Shown here: positions 1 through 10,185 of the stretch, piece after piece
How positions within the stretch are numbered: position 1 is the stretch's first letter
How the letters are laid out: each line of letters begins with the position of its first letter
The notes under the pieces: generated by a model
Told to the model about the DNA's origin: nothing
What the model saw: the letters and a program-made list of their open reading frames with translations, nothing else
The model's database searches: none
Source of the DNA: Candidatus Daviesbacteria bacterium
Lineage (GTDB): Bacteria > Patescibacteria > Microgenomatia > Daviesbacterales > UBA10151
Direction: 5' to 3'
DNA: 64,000 nt
Assembly (NCBI GenBank): GCA_030648435.1
Contig: JAUSHE010000014.1
Coordinates: 25,694-89,693 of the forward strand
Translations under genes and position numbers: made by a program

Positions 1-1
1 G

Positions 2-2464
2 TCTGATTTTGCCCAGTGGTATAAAAATAATTTTCCGGAAATTTCTCCAGAGCAAATAGTTATCGCTGACGATCCTCTGGGAAGTTTTAAAAAATCTGTC
101 TGGTTTATGAACCCTCACTATAGGGCTTTTTTATTTGTTAATCAGGAAGGAGTAGTTTTTCGTGATGTAAGGCAATATATTGAAGGGGAAGAAGAGTTGT
201 GCTATTTGAAGAGTTGTTCAATTGTAAATTTTGCAACATTTGCCACAAGAGTTTTGGATGATGTGACTTATGGTAATAAATGGGTTATAGATGGTGGAGG
301 AATAAGAGATTTTAATGTTTCAAAGACTTTAACAGGATACCTGATAAGTTATATAAACGATGCTGGGAATAAGCGCAAAATAGAATTTTTACCAAAGGAT
401 ATTAAAATTGATGAAAAGATATTCACCATCGATGGGGCAATTTTGAATGCTATAGGACAGGATAATAAAATACCGAAAAAAATCTCTGATTTTAAAAACG
501 GATTTTTTAAATGGTCAATTTCTTCTGTATTTTTAAAATCAGCTTTTTTTGGTCTCTTTTTGGTTTTAGCTTGTTTTTTACCAGGTTTTATTTTCACAAA
601 TAAGTTATACAAAAAAGATGATGGAATATTCATAAAAATATTTATTGCAACGATAATAGGTATTGTCTTATTCACAGTTATTTCCTATGGTACAAGCTTT
701 TTTAATATTAAATTATTGGTTTATGCATATATAATTGTTCCGCTGTTTATATTTTTTCGTTTTAAATTTTTTAAAGCTTTAAATTTAAAACTACAAAAAC
801 CTGACATATTCAGCTTACTCTCGGTATTGATGATTTTTGTGGGAACAATCTTTCAAGTGATACCAGTTTTTCGAAGTGGTCTAAGTTTTCCTTATGGTAT
901 GGGTTTTTGGGGACCTAACGCACATGATGGTATTTGGCATGTTAGTTTAATTAATCAAATTGCAAAAGGCCTGCCTGCAGACAATCCCATTTTTGCAGGT
1001 GTAATTTTGAGGAATTATCACTTTTTTTATGATCTGCTTGTTGCTGGAACCTACAATTTAACCAATATCCCTGTTTTGGATCTAGTCTTCAGATTTTATC
1101 CGTTAATTTTTTCAATAATGCTTGGTATAGGAACTTATTATTTAGCCTTAAATCTTTTTGGGACAACGATTAAAGGAAAAGTAGCTGCAATTTTCAGTCT
1201 TTATTTCGTTTATTTTGCTGGTAGTTTTGGTTGGATTGCAGATTATTTAAAGCACAAAACTTTAGGAGGAGAATCCGCGTTCTGGGCGAACCAGTCAATA
1301 TCATTTAATTTAAATCCCCCCTTTGCGATATCGCTTCTTATAGTTATTGCTTTCCTGTTAATTTTTTTATCTGCCAGAAGATTAAATAGAATAAGCGTTA
1401 TAAGTATTTTGGCTTTACTTGGAGGTAGTTTAATAGGTTTTAAAGTTTACGGCGCCGTTCTTTTAATAGGTTCACTGATTCCTATAGCGATAATTTCACT
1501 ATTTAAGAAAGAATTTACCATTTTTTATATAACAATATTTACAGTATTTCTTTCCGGTTTAATATTTCTATCTAATTTCGAGTCGGGGCAGCAACTTATT
1601 ATTTTTTCTCCTTTCTGGTTTATTCATTCAATGATTGATTCTGAAAGCAGAATAGGGTGGGTAAAGCTTTCACTTGCAAGAGTAGCAGGATTGGAAACGC
1701 ATAACTGGTTTAAATTTATAATCGCAGAGATAATAGGTGTTGTTTTATTTATTGTAGGCAATATGGGCTTCAGGGTTTTAAGTTTTACTGCACTTGGGAA
1801 ATTTCCGTTTTTACTATTTTTTTCTGCACTATCATTTTTTATACCCGTAATACTTATTCAGGGAGGAAATCCATGGAATACAATTCAATTTTCTTATTAT
1901 GGCCTTTATATAACAGCATTAATTAGCGGTATTGTTTTATCGTCGTTAATTCTAAGCATCAAAAAAGCTTTAGCGGTAATAATTGTGATTATTGTTTTAA
2001 TATTAACGCCTATTAATTCTGTTACGACAGCAAGTTATTATTTAGGTGTACCTCATGCTATTATCAGCGATAAAGAACTTGAGGCATTAAGATTTTTGGC
2101 AGAACAACCCGAAGGAATAATACTTACTTACCCCTACGATGATAAATTAAAACAAAAATTAAATGAGCCATGGCCGCTTCTTGCTTATGATAGTACGGCT
2201 TATGTTGCTGCTATTTCGGGAAAAAGTGTTTTTGTAGAAGACGAGGGACAAAATCAGATTCTGTTTACCAACTACAAGAAAAGACTTATTTCTTCTAAAG
2301 ATTTTTTTCAAAACGCAATCTCACAAAAAACAAAATTTCTGCAGGAGAATAAAATAAGTTATATTTATCTGCCAAAGATATACAATGTATTCCTGGATGA
2401 GAAGGCGGTACCCGTTAAAAGTATTTTTGAAAATGAAAAAGTGAAAATATATCAAAGAATTTGA
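2..2464 (+). CDS. GT-C-like polytopic membrane protein, 5' end outside window
   Basis: The frame is open from base 2, and 35 codons precede the first in-window ATG at 107, so the true start lies upstream and the gene is 5'-partial. About 820 residues are visible: roughly 170 of soluble character, then about a dozen hydrophobic segments, then a soluble C-terminal tail ending in a YIYLPK-containing stretch. A loop with an HDGIWH motif (near base 923) followed by NYHFFYDLL occupies the place where GT-C glycosyltransferases carry their catalytic acid. The next gene is a clear paralog that lacks the N-terminal soluble part. The likely role is sugar transfer from a lipid carrier on the outer face of the membrane; donor and acceptor are unknown. 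Family assignment is by fold and motif resemblance only. Confidence 0.75.
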   Translation, partial: SDFAQWYKNNFPEISPEQIVIADDPLGSFKKSVWFMNPHYRAFLFVNQEGVVFRDVRQYIEGEEELCYLKSCSIVNFATFATRVLDDVTYGNKWVIDGGGIRDFNVSKTLTGYLISYINDAGNKRKIEFLPKDIKIDEKIFTIDGAILNAIGQDNKIPKKISDFKNGFFKWSISSVFLKSAFFGLFLVLACFLPGFIFTNKLYKKDDGIFIKIFIATIIGIVLFTVISYGTSFFNIKLLVYAYIIVPLFIFFRFKFFKALNLKLQKPDIFSLLSVLMIFVGTIFQVIPVFRSGLSFPYGMGFWGPNAHDGIWHVSLINQIAKGLPADNPIFAGVILRNYHFFYDLLVAGTYNLTNIPVLDLVFRFYPLIFSIMLGIGTYYLALNLFGTTIKGKVAAIFSLYFVYFAGSFGWIADYLKHKTLGGESAFWANQSISFNLNPPFAISLLIVIAFLLIFLSARRLNRISVISILALLGGSLIGFKVYGAVLLIGSLIPIAIISLFKKEFTIFYITIFTVFLSGLIFLSNFESGQQLIIFSPFWFIHSMIDSESRIGWVKLSLARVAGLETHNWFKFIIAEIIGVVLFIVGNMGFRVLSFTALGKFPFLLFFSALSFFIPVILIQGGNPWNTIQFSYYGLYITALISGIVLSSLILSIKKALAVIIVIIVLILTPINSVTTASYYLGVPHAIISDKELEALRFLAEQPEGIILTYPYDDKLKQKLNEPWPLLAYDSTAYVAAISGKSVFVEDEGQNQILFTNYKKRLISSKDFFQNAISQKTKFLQENKISYIYLPKIYNVFLDEKAVPVKSIFENEKVKIYQRI

Positions 2465-2465
2465 A

Positions 2466-4493
2466 ATGATTCAACTAATAATAACACTGAGCTTGCTTTT
2501 GATTTTTATCCCTATATCTATATTTCTTTTCTATGTTCCCGGTTTTGCGATTGTTTCCCGGACGAAGCAAGAGTTAGGAAGAGTTGAGTCATTAGTATTA
2601 TCATTTGGTTTAGGTTTTATTCTTTTTACGCTCCTGACTATAATGTTGGGATTTCTGAATCTACGCTTTTTAAGTATATTCATATTAATTTTAATAAATC
2701 TCTGTGTGTTTTATAGGTATAAACTTCACTGTTTGGATAGCCTAAATATTTTTCGGGACAAAAGACTAAGTGCATTAATCGTTTTGGGAATATTGGTACA
2801 GGGTTTAATAAACTTTCCAAGCGGTTATCTATTCAAGGATGGTTTATATTTCTGGAGCGCTCAGGGGCATGACGGTGTCAGGCATATTGCTTTTATGGAG
2901 CAGATAAAAAAAGAATTTCCTCCCAAAACTCCGCTTTTTTCCCAGGAACCTTTAATAAATTATCATTATTTTGTGGATATAGTTATGGGGGAAACGCTTA
3001 GACTCTTTCCTTTTTTTAGCTCCTGGGATATATATTTCAGATTTTTTCCTGTTCTGTTTTCTTTTCTAATAACCACTTCAACTTTTGCTTTTGTTAAAGT
3101 TTGGAAAAATAAACAAATTGCTTATTGGGCGATCTTCTTTACCACTTTTACGGGAAGTTTTGGATGGATAGTTAAATTGCTCAGGGGAAATGGACCCTTT
3201 GGAGGCGAAACTGTCTTTTGGGCTTCTCAGATTAATACCGTGATCGGAAATCCGGCTACAGCGATTTCTATAATTCTAGTTTTAACATTTTTACTTGGTC
3301 TTAAATTTTATCTTGAGAATAATAACTGGAAGTGGTTTTTAATTTGTTTAATTCTCGGGTCAATAATCTCCGGTTTTAAGGTGTTTGGAGGAATGGTATT
3401 GCTGTCTGGTTTGGTTGCAGGTTCAGTTATCGATTTAATTTTTAGGAGAAAAATACGCTTGGCTTTAATTTCAGGAACTTTAGGTATTTCTAATTTTATA
3501 GCTTTTAAATCAATGACTTCAGGTGCAGTTAATCTGATGTTATTTGAACCATGGTGGTTAATAAGAACATTAATCGTATCCGGGGATAGGTTAAACTGGA
3601 TAGATTTGGAACTGCGCAGACAGTACTATCTTTCGCTGCATTCCGTAAGAGGTTATCTAAGAGTAGCAGAATATGAAACTATAGCTTTTTTACTGTTTCT
3701 GATTGGAAATATCGGTGTTCGTTTTGTTGGTTTTTATGAGTTGGCAAAAGATATAATTTACCAAGTAAAAACTAAATTTTCTGATAGACTGACAATAATA
3801 ATCTTTTTTGCCATGCTTTTGGCATTTTTGATGCCACTTCTTTTCGTGCAAAAAGGATTAGCATACAATAACATCCAGTTTTTGGAATATTTTATTCTCT
3901 TTTTGGGATTTTTTGCAGCTGCATCAACTTGTACTTTGTTGAAAAAAATATCTTCTCCTGTTATTAAGTATCTTGTCATTACGACAATTATTATTCTTGC
4001 CGTACCTACTGTTGTTGGAAATTTATTGGAATTTTACGGTCCTGGGTCAGCCCCAAATGCAAAAATAAGCAGACAAGAATTACAAGCGCTTTATTATTTA
4101 AGGGATAATACAGAGAGGGAGAGTATTGTTTTGAATGCTCCTTTTGAACCGTATCGATCTGGAAAAGAAAATAGACCAATACCTATTTATACTTGGTACA
4201 GTACTTCTTATATTGCCGCAATTTCTTTGCGAACGACCTATCTTTCAGACGAGGAGCAAGCGATTACAACCGGTTATCCGGCAGACGAAAGGCTAAATAA
4301 TATGCGTAATTTTTTTAGTCAAAAAGATTTTGCATGGAACCAGAATTTTCTAAAGAGAAATAAAATCAATTATATTTATTTACCTAAGAAAGAAATACAA
4401 ACTTTGGATACTAGCTTACTGCTTGACGAGAATGGCAATCAAATAAGAAAATTTTATGAGAATACAGAAGTAGTTATTTATGAAGTTAAATAA
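2466..4493 (+). CDS. GT-C-like polytopic membrane protein, paralog of preceding gene
   Basis: This is a 675-residue protein with about 12 predicted membrane segments starting at residue 1. It shares with the upstream gene the loop HDGVRH (residue 135 on), the NYHYFVDIVM stretch, a GSFGWIVKLL region and a C-terminal YIYLPK segment, so the two are tandem duplicates. Only one base separates them, and the next gene starts 14 bases before this one ends, so all three are probably co-translated. It begins about 170 residues later in the alignment than its neighbour, lacking the soluble N-terminal domain. A lipid-linked-sugar glycosyltransferase (GT-C fold) is the best guess. No catalytic residue can be proven by eye. 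Confidence 0.75.
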   Translation: MIQLIITLSLLLIFIPISIFLFYVPGFAIVSRTKQELGRVESLVLSFGLGFILFTLLTIMLGFLNLRFLSIFILILINLCVFYRYKLHCLDSLNIFRDKRLSALIVLGILVQGLINFPSGYLFKDGLYFWSAQGHDGVRHIAFMEQIKKEFPPKTPLFSQEPLINYHYFVDIVMGETLRLFPFFSSWDIYFRFFPVLFSFLITTSTFAFVKVWKNKQIAYWAIFFTTFTGSFGWIVKLLRGNGPFGGETVFWASQINTVIGNPATAISIILVLTFLLGLKFYLENNNWKWFLICLILGSIISGFKVFGGMVLLSGLVAGSVIDLIFRRKIRLALISGTLGISNFIAFKSMTSGAVNLMLFEPWWLIRTLIVSGDRLNWIDLELRRQYYLSLHSVRGYLRVAEYETIAFLLFLIGNIGVRFVGFYELAKDIIYQVKTKFSDRLTIIIFFAMLLAFLMPLLFVQKGLAYNNIQFLEYFILFLGFFAAASTCTLLKKISSPVIKYLVITTIIILAVPTVVGNLLEFYGPGSAPNAKISRQELQALYYLRDNTERESIVLNAPFEPYRSGKENRPIPIYTWYSTSYIAAISLRTTYLSDEEQAITTGYPADERLNNMRNFFSQKDFAWNQNFLKRNKINYIYLPKKEIQTLDTSLLLDENGNQIRKFYENTEVVIYEVK

Positions 4494-6159
4494 ATTTAAG
4501 ATATTATTAACATTGGTACTATTGCTGGCCACTTTCCTCCGGTTTTATAGAATCGATGAAAATCCGGTATCGTTGTTTGGTGATGAGCTTGATGTAGGAT
4601 ATCAGGCCTATTCGATTTTGAAAACGGGAAGAGATTATATGGGTAATTTTCTGCCAATTCATTTTCAGTCGTTGGCAGAATATAGGACTCCTTTATATAT
4701 TTATTCTGCTGTGCCGACCGTTGCCGTCTTTGGGATTTCGGCTTTGGGGGTCAGGTTGCCGGCCGCCGTATTCGGAGTATTAAGTGTCTTGGCGTTATAT
4801 CTTTTGGTTTTGGAAATAACAAAGAACAAAAAATTAGGTTTACTGGCAGCATTTTTGCTGAGTATCTCTCCTTGGCATACTCATTTTTCCAGGGCCGGGT
4901 TTGAAGTTACAGAGATGCTTTTTTTCTATATAACCGGAATATATTTTTTTCTTCACGGATTGAAATCCGGTAAATGGCTTTTTCTTTCTGCAATATGTTT
5001 AGGATTAACTCCATGGGTATATAGCACTGCTAAATTATTTCTTCCTTTAACAGTTTTGGCGATTTTAGTTATCTGGTGGAAGGATCTGCTAAATATACCA
5101 AAAAGAAGATTGTTTTTAGCAATTACAATTTTTGTAATAATTGTAGTGCCGTTTTTAACAAGTACTATTTTTGGAGGAGGCGCGGAGAGGATACAGGGTA
5201 TATCAATATTTAATAATCCGACAGTGATACCGCAAATGGGTTTTGATAGGATGAATGATGTAAATGTAAGAGGAGAAAATCAATCTGTAACTATTGTCGA
5301 TAAATTATTTCATAATAAAATTACTGCCTATTCTGCAATTTTTATTAATAATTATTTTCAATCTTTTTCACCAGAGTTTTTATTTACAAAAGGAGATTAT
5401 TTAAACCTCCGACAATCTTCAGGCATAGAATTTTACAAAGTAGAGCTTATTTTTTTGATATTAGGATTGATTTATTTGGTAACTTCCGGCTTAGATCGGA
5501 AGGTTAAAGCTTTTTTAATATTTTGGCTTTTGGTAGCACCTATTCCTTCAAGTCTCACACAAGGAGGCGGAAATCATGCAACCAGGTTGATTTTGATGCT
5601 GCCTATTTTAATTATTTTAATAGCATTTGGAATGTACTACAGTTATACAAAAATCAGCAGGAAGCTTAAAGTAGTATTTCTTGTTCTGGTTTCCATAATT
5701 TTGTTTTTGAATTTTATTTTTTATCAGCATAATTATTGGGTCCATTATCCTTGGAGTTCAGAGAGATGGTGGCATGCCGGCTATGAGGAGGCGATTAAAT
5801 CTGCAGTTAAGATTGGTGGAAATTACGACCGTGTAATTATCAGTTCTGCCAATGAGCCGTCGCTCAAATTTTTCTTAGGGTGGTCAATGTATCCTCCTGA
5901 GCGTTTTCAGAAAGAATACAACGCAGATTCAACTCTACATTTAGGTAAATATGAATTTCCCCCTGTAGGAGCAGGTTTGAATTTGTATGAAATAGGATCG
6001 AAGTTGCCTGAAGGAGTTTTATATTTGGCAACAATTAAAGAAATTGTTCTGGATCTTAATAAAGAACCGGGCAGAGTACCCAATGATATAAAATTAATTA
6101 AGATAATTAACTATCCTTCAGGAGCTCCTGCTTTTTATCTTTTCGAAAAAGCAATATAA
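4480..6159 (+). CDS. GT39/ArnT-like (PMT family) glycosyltransferase
   Basis: This 559-residue integral membrane protein has the GT-C layout: a first membrane helix, then the catalytic-acid loop with adjacent Asp35-Glu36 (GDELDVGYQAYS), then about ten further helices and a soluble C-terminal domain. PMT/ArnT enzymes use this acidic pair with a polyprenyl-phosphate sugar donor. The block SILKTGRDYMGNF recurs in three later genes (starting at 11654, 13286 and 14890), marking one expanded subfamily. The start overlaps the preceding gene by 14 bases. The acceptor is not predictable. Confidence 0.85.
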   Translation: MKLNKFKILLTLVLLLATFLRFYRIDENPVSLFGDELDVGYQAYSILKTGRDYMGNFLPIHFQSLAEYRTPLYIYSAVPTVAVFGISALGVRLPAAVFGVLSVLALYLLVLEITKNKKLGLLAAFLLSISPWHTHFSRAGFEVTEMLFFYITGIYFFLHGLKSGKWLFLSAICLGLTPWVYSTAKLFLPLTVLAILVIWWKDLLNIPKRRLFLAITIFVIIVVPFLTSTIFGGGAERIQGISIFNNPTVIPQMGFDRMNDVNVRGENQSVTIVDKLFHNKITAYSAIFINNYFQSFSPEFLFTKGDYLNLRQSSGIEFYKVELIFLILGLIYLVTSGLDRKVKAFLIFWLLVAPIPSSLTQGGGNHATRLILMLPILIILIAFGMYYSYTKISRKLKVVFLVLVSIILFLNFIFYQHNYWVHYPWSSERWWHAGYEEAIKSAVKIGGNYDRVIISSANEPSLKFFLGWSMYPPERFQKEYNADSTLHLGKYEFPPVGAGLNLYEIGSKLPEGVLYLATIKEIVLDLNKEPGRVPNDIKLIKIINYPSGAPAFYLFEKAI

Positions 6160-6166
6160 TAAGATC

Positions 6167-7051
6167 ATGAGTAAGATTTCAGTCATAATTAATACTTTAA
6201 ATGAAGACAATAATATTGAGGGTAGCATTAAATCAGTTTCCTGGACTGATGAGATTATAGTTTGTGATATGTATTCACAGGATAAAACTGTGGAAATAGC
6301 AAAAAAAGCAGGTGCTAAGGTCATTTTCCACAAGCGTGAAACGTATGTTGAGCCTGCTAGAAATTTTGCTGTATTAAAGGCTTCAGGCGACTGGATTCTC
6401 GTAATTGATGCTGATGAGCAAATACCAGCCACTCTTGCTGAAAGATTACAACAAATTGCAGCAAATATGAAACAGATAGATTATGTCAGAATTCCCAGAA
6501 AAAATTTAATTTTTGGACATTTTTTGAGGCATTCCGGGTGGTGGCCTGATTACAACATCAGATTCTTCAAGAAAGATACAGTATCCTGGACTAATGAAAT
6601 CCATCGTCCACCGAAAGCTGTTGGTACGGGTTTAGATCTGGAAGCAGAGGAGAAATATGCAATAATTCATCACAGTTACGAAAGCATCTCGCAATTTTTA
6701 GAAAGGATGAACAGGTATACTACAGTTGAAGCTAATGAATTAAACAAGCAGGGTAAAAAGTTTATTTGGAAGGATTTATTTGTTAATCCGTTAAATGAAT
6801 TTCTATCGCGTTTTTTTGCTTTGGAGGGGTATAAAGATGGGTTACATGGCTTGGTCTTAAGTTTGTTACAGGCATTTTCTTTCTTGGTTGTTTCTTTGAA
6901 ATTATGGGAGATTGAAAAATTTAGAAAGCAAGAGATTACACTTGAGGAAGTGCAAAGTCAAAACAACGAGTCGGTACGCGCTATTAATTATTGGTTTAAA
7001 CAATCAAAATCCGGGGGAAATTTCTTAAGTAAGCTGTTTAAAAGGAGATAA
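6167..7051 (+). CDS. GT2 glycosyltransferase, WaaE/KdtX-like
   Basis: A 294-residue cytoplasmic GT-A enzyme. It begins with the nucleotide-sugar-binding strand ISVIINTLNE and carries the metal-binding DADE motif at residues 81-84. The middle region (IPRKNLIFG, then a PDYNIRFF-type stretch) matches the LPS-core GT2 subgroup that includes WaaE. The genes at 7051 and 16479 are of the same subgroup. It overlaps the next gene by one base (TAATG). The likely job is adding a sugar to a lipid-linked glycan on the cytoplasmic face; the donor is unknown. Confidence 0.88.
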   Translation: MSKISVIINTLNEDNNIEGSIKSVSWTDEIIVCDMYSQDKTVEIAKKAGAKVIFHKRETYVEPARNFAVLKASGDWILVIDADEQIPATLAERLQQIAANMKQIDYVRIPRKNLIFGHFLRHSGWWPDYNIRFFKKDTVSWTNEIHRPPKAVGTGLDLEAEEKYAIIHHSYESISQFLERMNRYTTVEANELNKQGKKFIWKDLFVNPLNEFLSRFFALEGYKDGLHGLVLSLLQAFSFLVVSLKLWEIEKFRKQEITLEEVQSQNNESVRAINYWFKQSKSGGNFLSKLFKRR

Positions 7052-7854
7052 TGTTAAGCGTTATAATAATTACCAAAAACGAAGAGGAAAGGATTAAGGC
7101 CTGCCTGGAATCAGTTAAATGGGCTGATGAAATCATAGTCGTTGATAATGGTTCTGGGGATAATACTCTGAAAATAGCTAAGCAATACACCAATAAGATA
7201 TTTAAGGTCAATTTTGAAGATTTCTCGGCATGGAGAAATGAGGCTTTTCAAAAATCATCCGGAGATTGGATTCTTTTTGTAGATCCTGATGAAAGAATAC
7301 TTGAGCCTTTAAAAAATGAAATAACAGAGATTATTAAAGCTTCTGATTTTTCAGCCTATGCAATATCGCGCAAAAATATAATTTTTGGAAAGGAAGTAAG
7401 ATATGGTCCTTTCTGGCCTGATTGGGTAATAAGATTGATTAAGAAAAGAGATTTTGAGGGATGGGTTGGCAAAGTACACGAGTACCCCAAATTTAAAGGA
7501 ACGCTAGGTTACAGCAAAAATTCACTGCTGCATTTAACTCACCGCAACCTTGATCAAATAGTGCTTAAAAGTCTTGCATGGTCGAAGATTGATGCCAGTC
7601 TGCGGTTTGACGCGAATCATCCGAGAATGTCCGGATGGCGGTTTTTGAGGATATTTATCAGTGAGATATTTAATCAGGGAATTGTGCGCAGAGGTTTTCT
7701 CAGTGGAACAATAGGAATTATAGACTGTTTATTACAAGTCTTTAGCTTCTATATGACTTATGTAAGACTATGGGAGATGCAACAGGGGAAATCTCTGGAC
7801 AGCGCTTACGATGATATAGATAAAAAACTTCTTGAAAGTAATTTCAGATACTAA
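7051..7854 (+). CDS. GT2 glycosyltransferase, WaaE/KdtX-like
   Basis: This 267-residue GT-A enzyme starts LSVIIITKNEEE and has the DxD-type motif DPDE at residues 78-81, followed by the subgroup signature ISRKNIIFG and WPDWVIRL. It has a good AGGAG ribosome-binding site at 7043-7047, one of the few obvious ones here. It is joined to both neighbours by TAATG stop/start overlaps. With its upstream paralog it probably adds consecutive sugars to the same glycan, which is inferred from pairing only. Confidence 0.88.
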   Translation: MLSVIIITKNEEERIKACLESVKWADEIIVVDNGSGDNTLKIAKQYTNKIFKVNFEDFSAWRNEAFQKSSGDWILFVDPDERILEPLKNEITEIIKASDFSAYAISRKNIIFGKEVRYGPFWPDWVIRLIKKRDFEGWVGKVHEYPKFKGTLGYSKNSLLHLTHRNLDQIVLKSLAWSKIDASLRFDANHPRMSGWRFLRIFISEIFNQGIVRRGFLSGTIGIIDCLLQVFSFYMTYVRLWEMQQGKSLDSAYDDIDKKLLESNFRY

Positions 7855-8945
7855 TGAAAGTCGCAATTTATTCCCCATACCTAGATACTTTTGGTGGAGG
7901 AGAAAAATATATGATGACTATTGCTGAGGTGTTGTCATCGGATAATGAAGTAGAAATTTTATTGGATAAACACCTTCTTGGTTTGGGAGCAGACTATTTA
8001 AAGCAGGAGTTATCACAAAGATTTGATCTAAATCTTAAAAAAACAAATTTTATAAAAAGTCCGCTGGGAGCAGGTTCGAATATCCTGGATAGAACCTTTT
8101 TTTTAAGAAAATATGATTTACTTTTCTATTTAACAGACGGAAGCATCTTTTATCCTACTGCCGGAAAAAACGTTTTACATATTCAATCTCCGTTAGTAGG
8201 GCAACCTGCAAAAAGTGTTTGGGGAAAACTTAAACTTAAAGGTTGGAATCTAATTATTTACAATTCAAACTTTACAAAAATTAATGCGGAGAGAAACTGG
8301 CCAACTAAATCAATGGTAATTTATCCCCCGGTTGATGTCGAGAAAATAAAACCTAAAAATAAGAAAAAATACATACTATCTGTAGGTAGATTTTTTGGTT
8401 ATCTGAAAGATAAAAAGCAAGATATTCTAATCAAAACTTTTAGGGAACTTTATGAAGAAGGCAAAACCAATGAGTGGAGTTTACATTTGGCCGGAGCAGC
8501 TTCGGAGGGTGACCAGGCTTATCTTAAGGATTTAAAGAAATCAGCTCAAGGTTTGCCTATATTTTTTTATCCGAATATCAATCATGATAAATTAATTAGA
8601 TTGTATGGTGAATCATCTATTTACTGGCATGCTTCGGGGTTTAAAGAGGATGATCCCGCGAAGATGGAACATTTCGGTATATCTACAGTTGAAGCAATGG
8701 CGGCGGGATGTGTGCCAATTGTGATAAATAGAGGGGGACAGGCAGAAACTGTCCAAGACGGCAAAAACGGTTTATTATGGAATTCGCTGGAGGATATGAA
8801 AAAACTAACGGTTTCGTTAATTTCCGATCAACTTTTAATGAATAAATTATCAAAAGGCTGCAGACTTACAAGTCAAAGATTTTCCAAAGCTAAATTTGAA
8901 AAAGAAATTATCAAATTAGTGAAAATGGATAATGAATTTATTTAA
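7854..8945 (+). CDS. GT4 family glycosyltransferase
   Basis: This 363-residue GT-B enzyme has the N-terminal glycine-rich loop GGGEKYM near residue 15. In the C-terminal half it has the GT4 signature EHFGISTVEAMAAG, whose Glu-x7-Glu pair binds the donor nucleotide sugar, followed by a GGQAETV turn. Length is normal. It starts by a one-base overlap with the GT2 upstream and its last 14 bases overlap the next gene. It should act in the cytoplasm on a lipid-linked acceptor; the sugar cannot be named. Confidence 0.9.
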   Translation: MKVAIYSPYLDTFGGGEKYMMTIAEVLSSDNEVEILLDKHLLGLGADYLKQELSQRFDLNLKKTNFIKSPLGAGSNILDRTFFLRKYDLLFYLTDGSIFYPTAGKNVLHIQSPLVGQPAKSVWGKLKLKGWNLIIYNSNFTKINAERNWPTKSMVIYPPVDVEKIKPKNKKKYILSVGRFFGYLKDKKQDILIKTFRELYEEGKTNEWSLHLAGAASEGDQAYLKDLKKSAQGLPIFFYPNINHDKLIRLYGESSIYWHASGFKEDDPAKMEHFGISTVEAMAAGCVPIVINRGGQAETVQDGKNGLLWNSLEDMKKLTVSLISDQLLMNKLSKGCRLTSQRFSKAKFEKEIIKLVKMDNEFI

Positions 8946-10185
8946 AAAAAATATATTTTGGGTAATAAATATAATTTTATTAAGCTCAATTTTTAGAGTT
9001 TTTTTACTTGATTTAGTTGAATTCAAATCTGATGAGGCAATAACTGTTTATCAGATGATTCAATTTTTCGATAGCCCGCATTTGATTGAACGGGGTTTGA
9101 TTTCAGGTACAGGTGTATATAATTTCCCATTATTTAGTTATTTAATGATTCCGCTTTCGTTATGGTCCCGCGACCCTATGATTTTAAGCGGGGTAATAGC
9201 GGTAATTAATAGTTTACTAATAGGGGCATTCTTTTTATTCGTTAGAAGATACTACAATTTAATGACAGCTGTCTTTTCATCTCTTCTTTTAGCGTTTTCC
9301 CCATGGGGAGTAATTTTTTCCCGCAAAATTTGGGCCCAGGATCTAATTTTCTTACTTTTTATTCCTTTTTTATGGTTGCTGCATGAGTTGATTTTGAAAA
9401 AGAATTCAAAAGTTATTTTTCCTTTGTTTATACTTCTTGCTTTATTGATACAGCTTCATGGATCAGGATTATTTTTATTTGCGGTAACTATAATAATTTT
9501 TCTTATTATGCGGATAAGAACAAATCCCGGAAGAGCTATCTGTGGATTTTTTGTAGGTTTAATACCAATTGTTCCATATATTGTTTTTCAGCTTGGTTCT
9601 ATACCTTCCTGCCCGGATTGTGAGGCTTTTATGAAGTACCAGCAATCCATCCGTTCAGTTGACTTTAATAATCTGTTTCGTCCTTTCCAAATAATTAGCG
9701 GTTTAGGCTATCATTTTGTTTTAGGAAAAAATTATTCAGACTTTATTGCTATTTATCCGGTTATTAACCAATTAAAATATATTTTTACTCTTGGTGGCCT
9801 AGGAATCTTGGCAGGATTATTTTTTGTTTTCTTTAAAAAACAAAAAAATATTTTTCTTGTGATTTATTTTATTTCTATTCCACTTTTGTATTTTATTACA
9901 AAAACAAGTGCCTATATGCATTATTTTGTTATTATATTACCAATAAGTGTGCTTTTGTTTGCTATCTTTGTAACTGAGACCTATTCTTTTGTTAAGAAGA
10001 GATTTCTAAAGGTTTTAACAATAGGAATTTTTCTAATATTTTTAGGTTCCAACATCTTATTCATTTATTTCTTTAATAGCTTTTTGTACAATAAAAAAGA
10101 TATCGAAGGGGATTATGGACCAATATACTTCTTAACCCGGGATCGTATTGAAAAAGGCATGAAAAATGACTCAATACTTAAATAA
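8932..10185 (+). CDS. GT-C (GT39/PMT-like) membrane glycosyltransferase
   Basis: A 417-residue protein, short for the family, with about ten membrane helices. Asp34-Glu35 after the first helix (FKSDEAITVYQ) fits the catalytic pair of PMT/ArnT-type enzymes, and the SPWGVIFSRKIWAQD segment matches the conserved region after helix 4. It has almost no C-terminal soluble domain, ending soon after the last helix. Its start lies within the GT4 gene and its end overlaps the next gene by 20 bases. The substrate is unknown. Confidence 0.8.
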   Translation: MNLFKKNIFWVINIILLSSIFRVFLLDLVEFKSDEAITVYQMIQFFDSPHLIERGLISGTGVYNFPLFSYLMIPLSLWSRDPMILSGVIAVINSLLIGAFFLFVRRYYNLMTAVFSSLLLAFSPWGVIFSRKIWAQDLIFLLFIPFLWLLHELILKKNSKVIFPLFILLALLIQLHGSGLFLFAVTIIIFLIMRIRTNPGRAICGFFVGLIPIVPYIVFQLGSIPSCPDCEAFMKYQQSIRSVDFNNLFRPFQIISGLGYHFVLGKNYSDFIAIYPVINQLKYIFTLGGLGILAGLFFVFFKKQKNIFLVIYFISIPLLYFITKTSAYMHYFVIILPISVLLFAIFVTETYSFVKKRFLKVLTIGIFLIFLGSNILFIYFFNSFLYNKKDIEGDYGPIYFLTRDRIEKGMKNDSILK

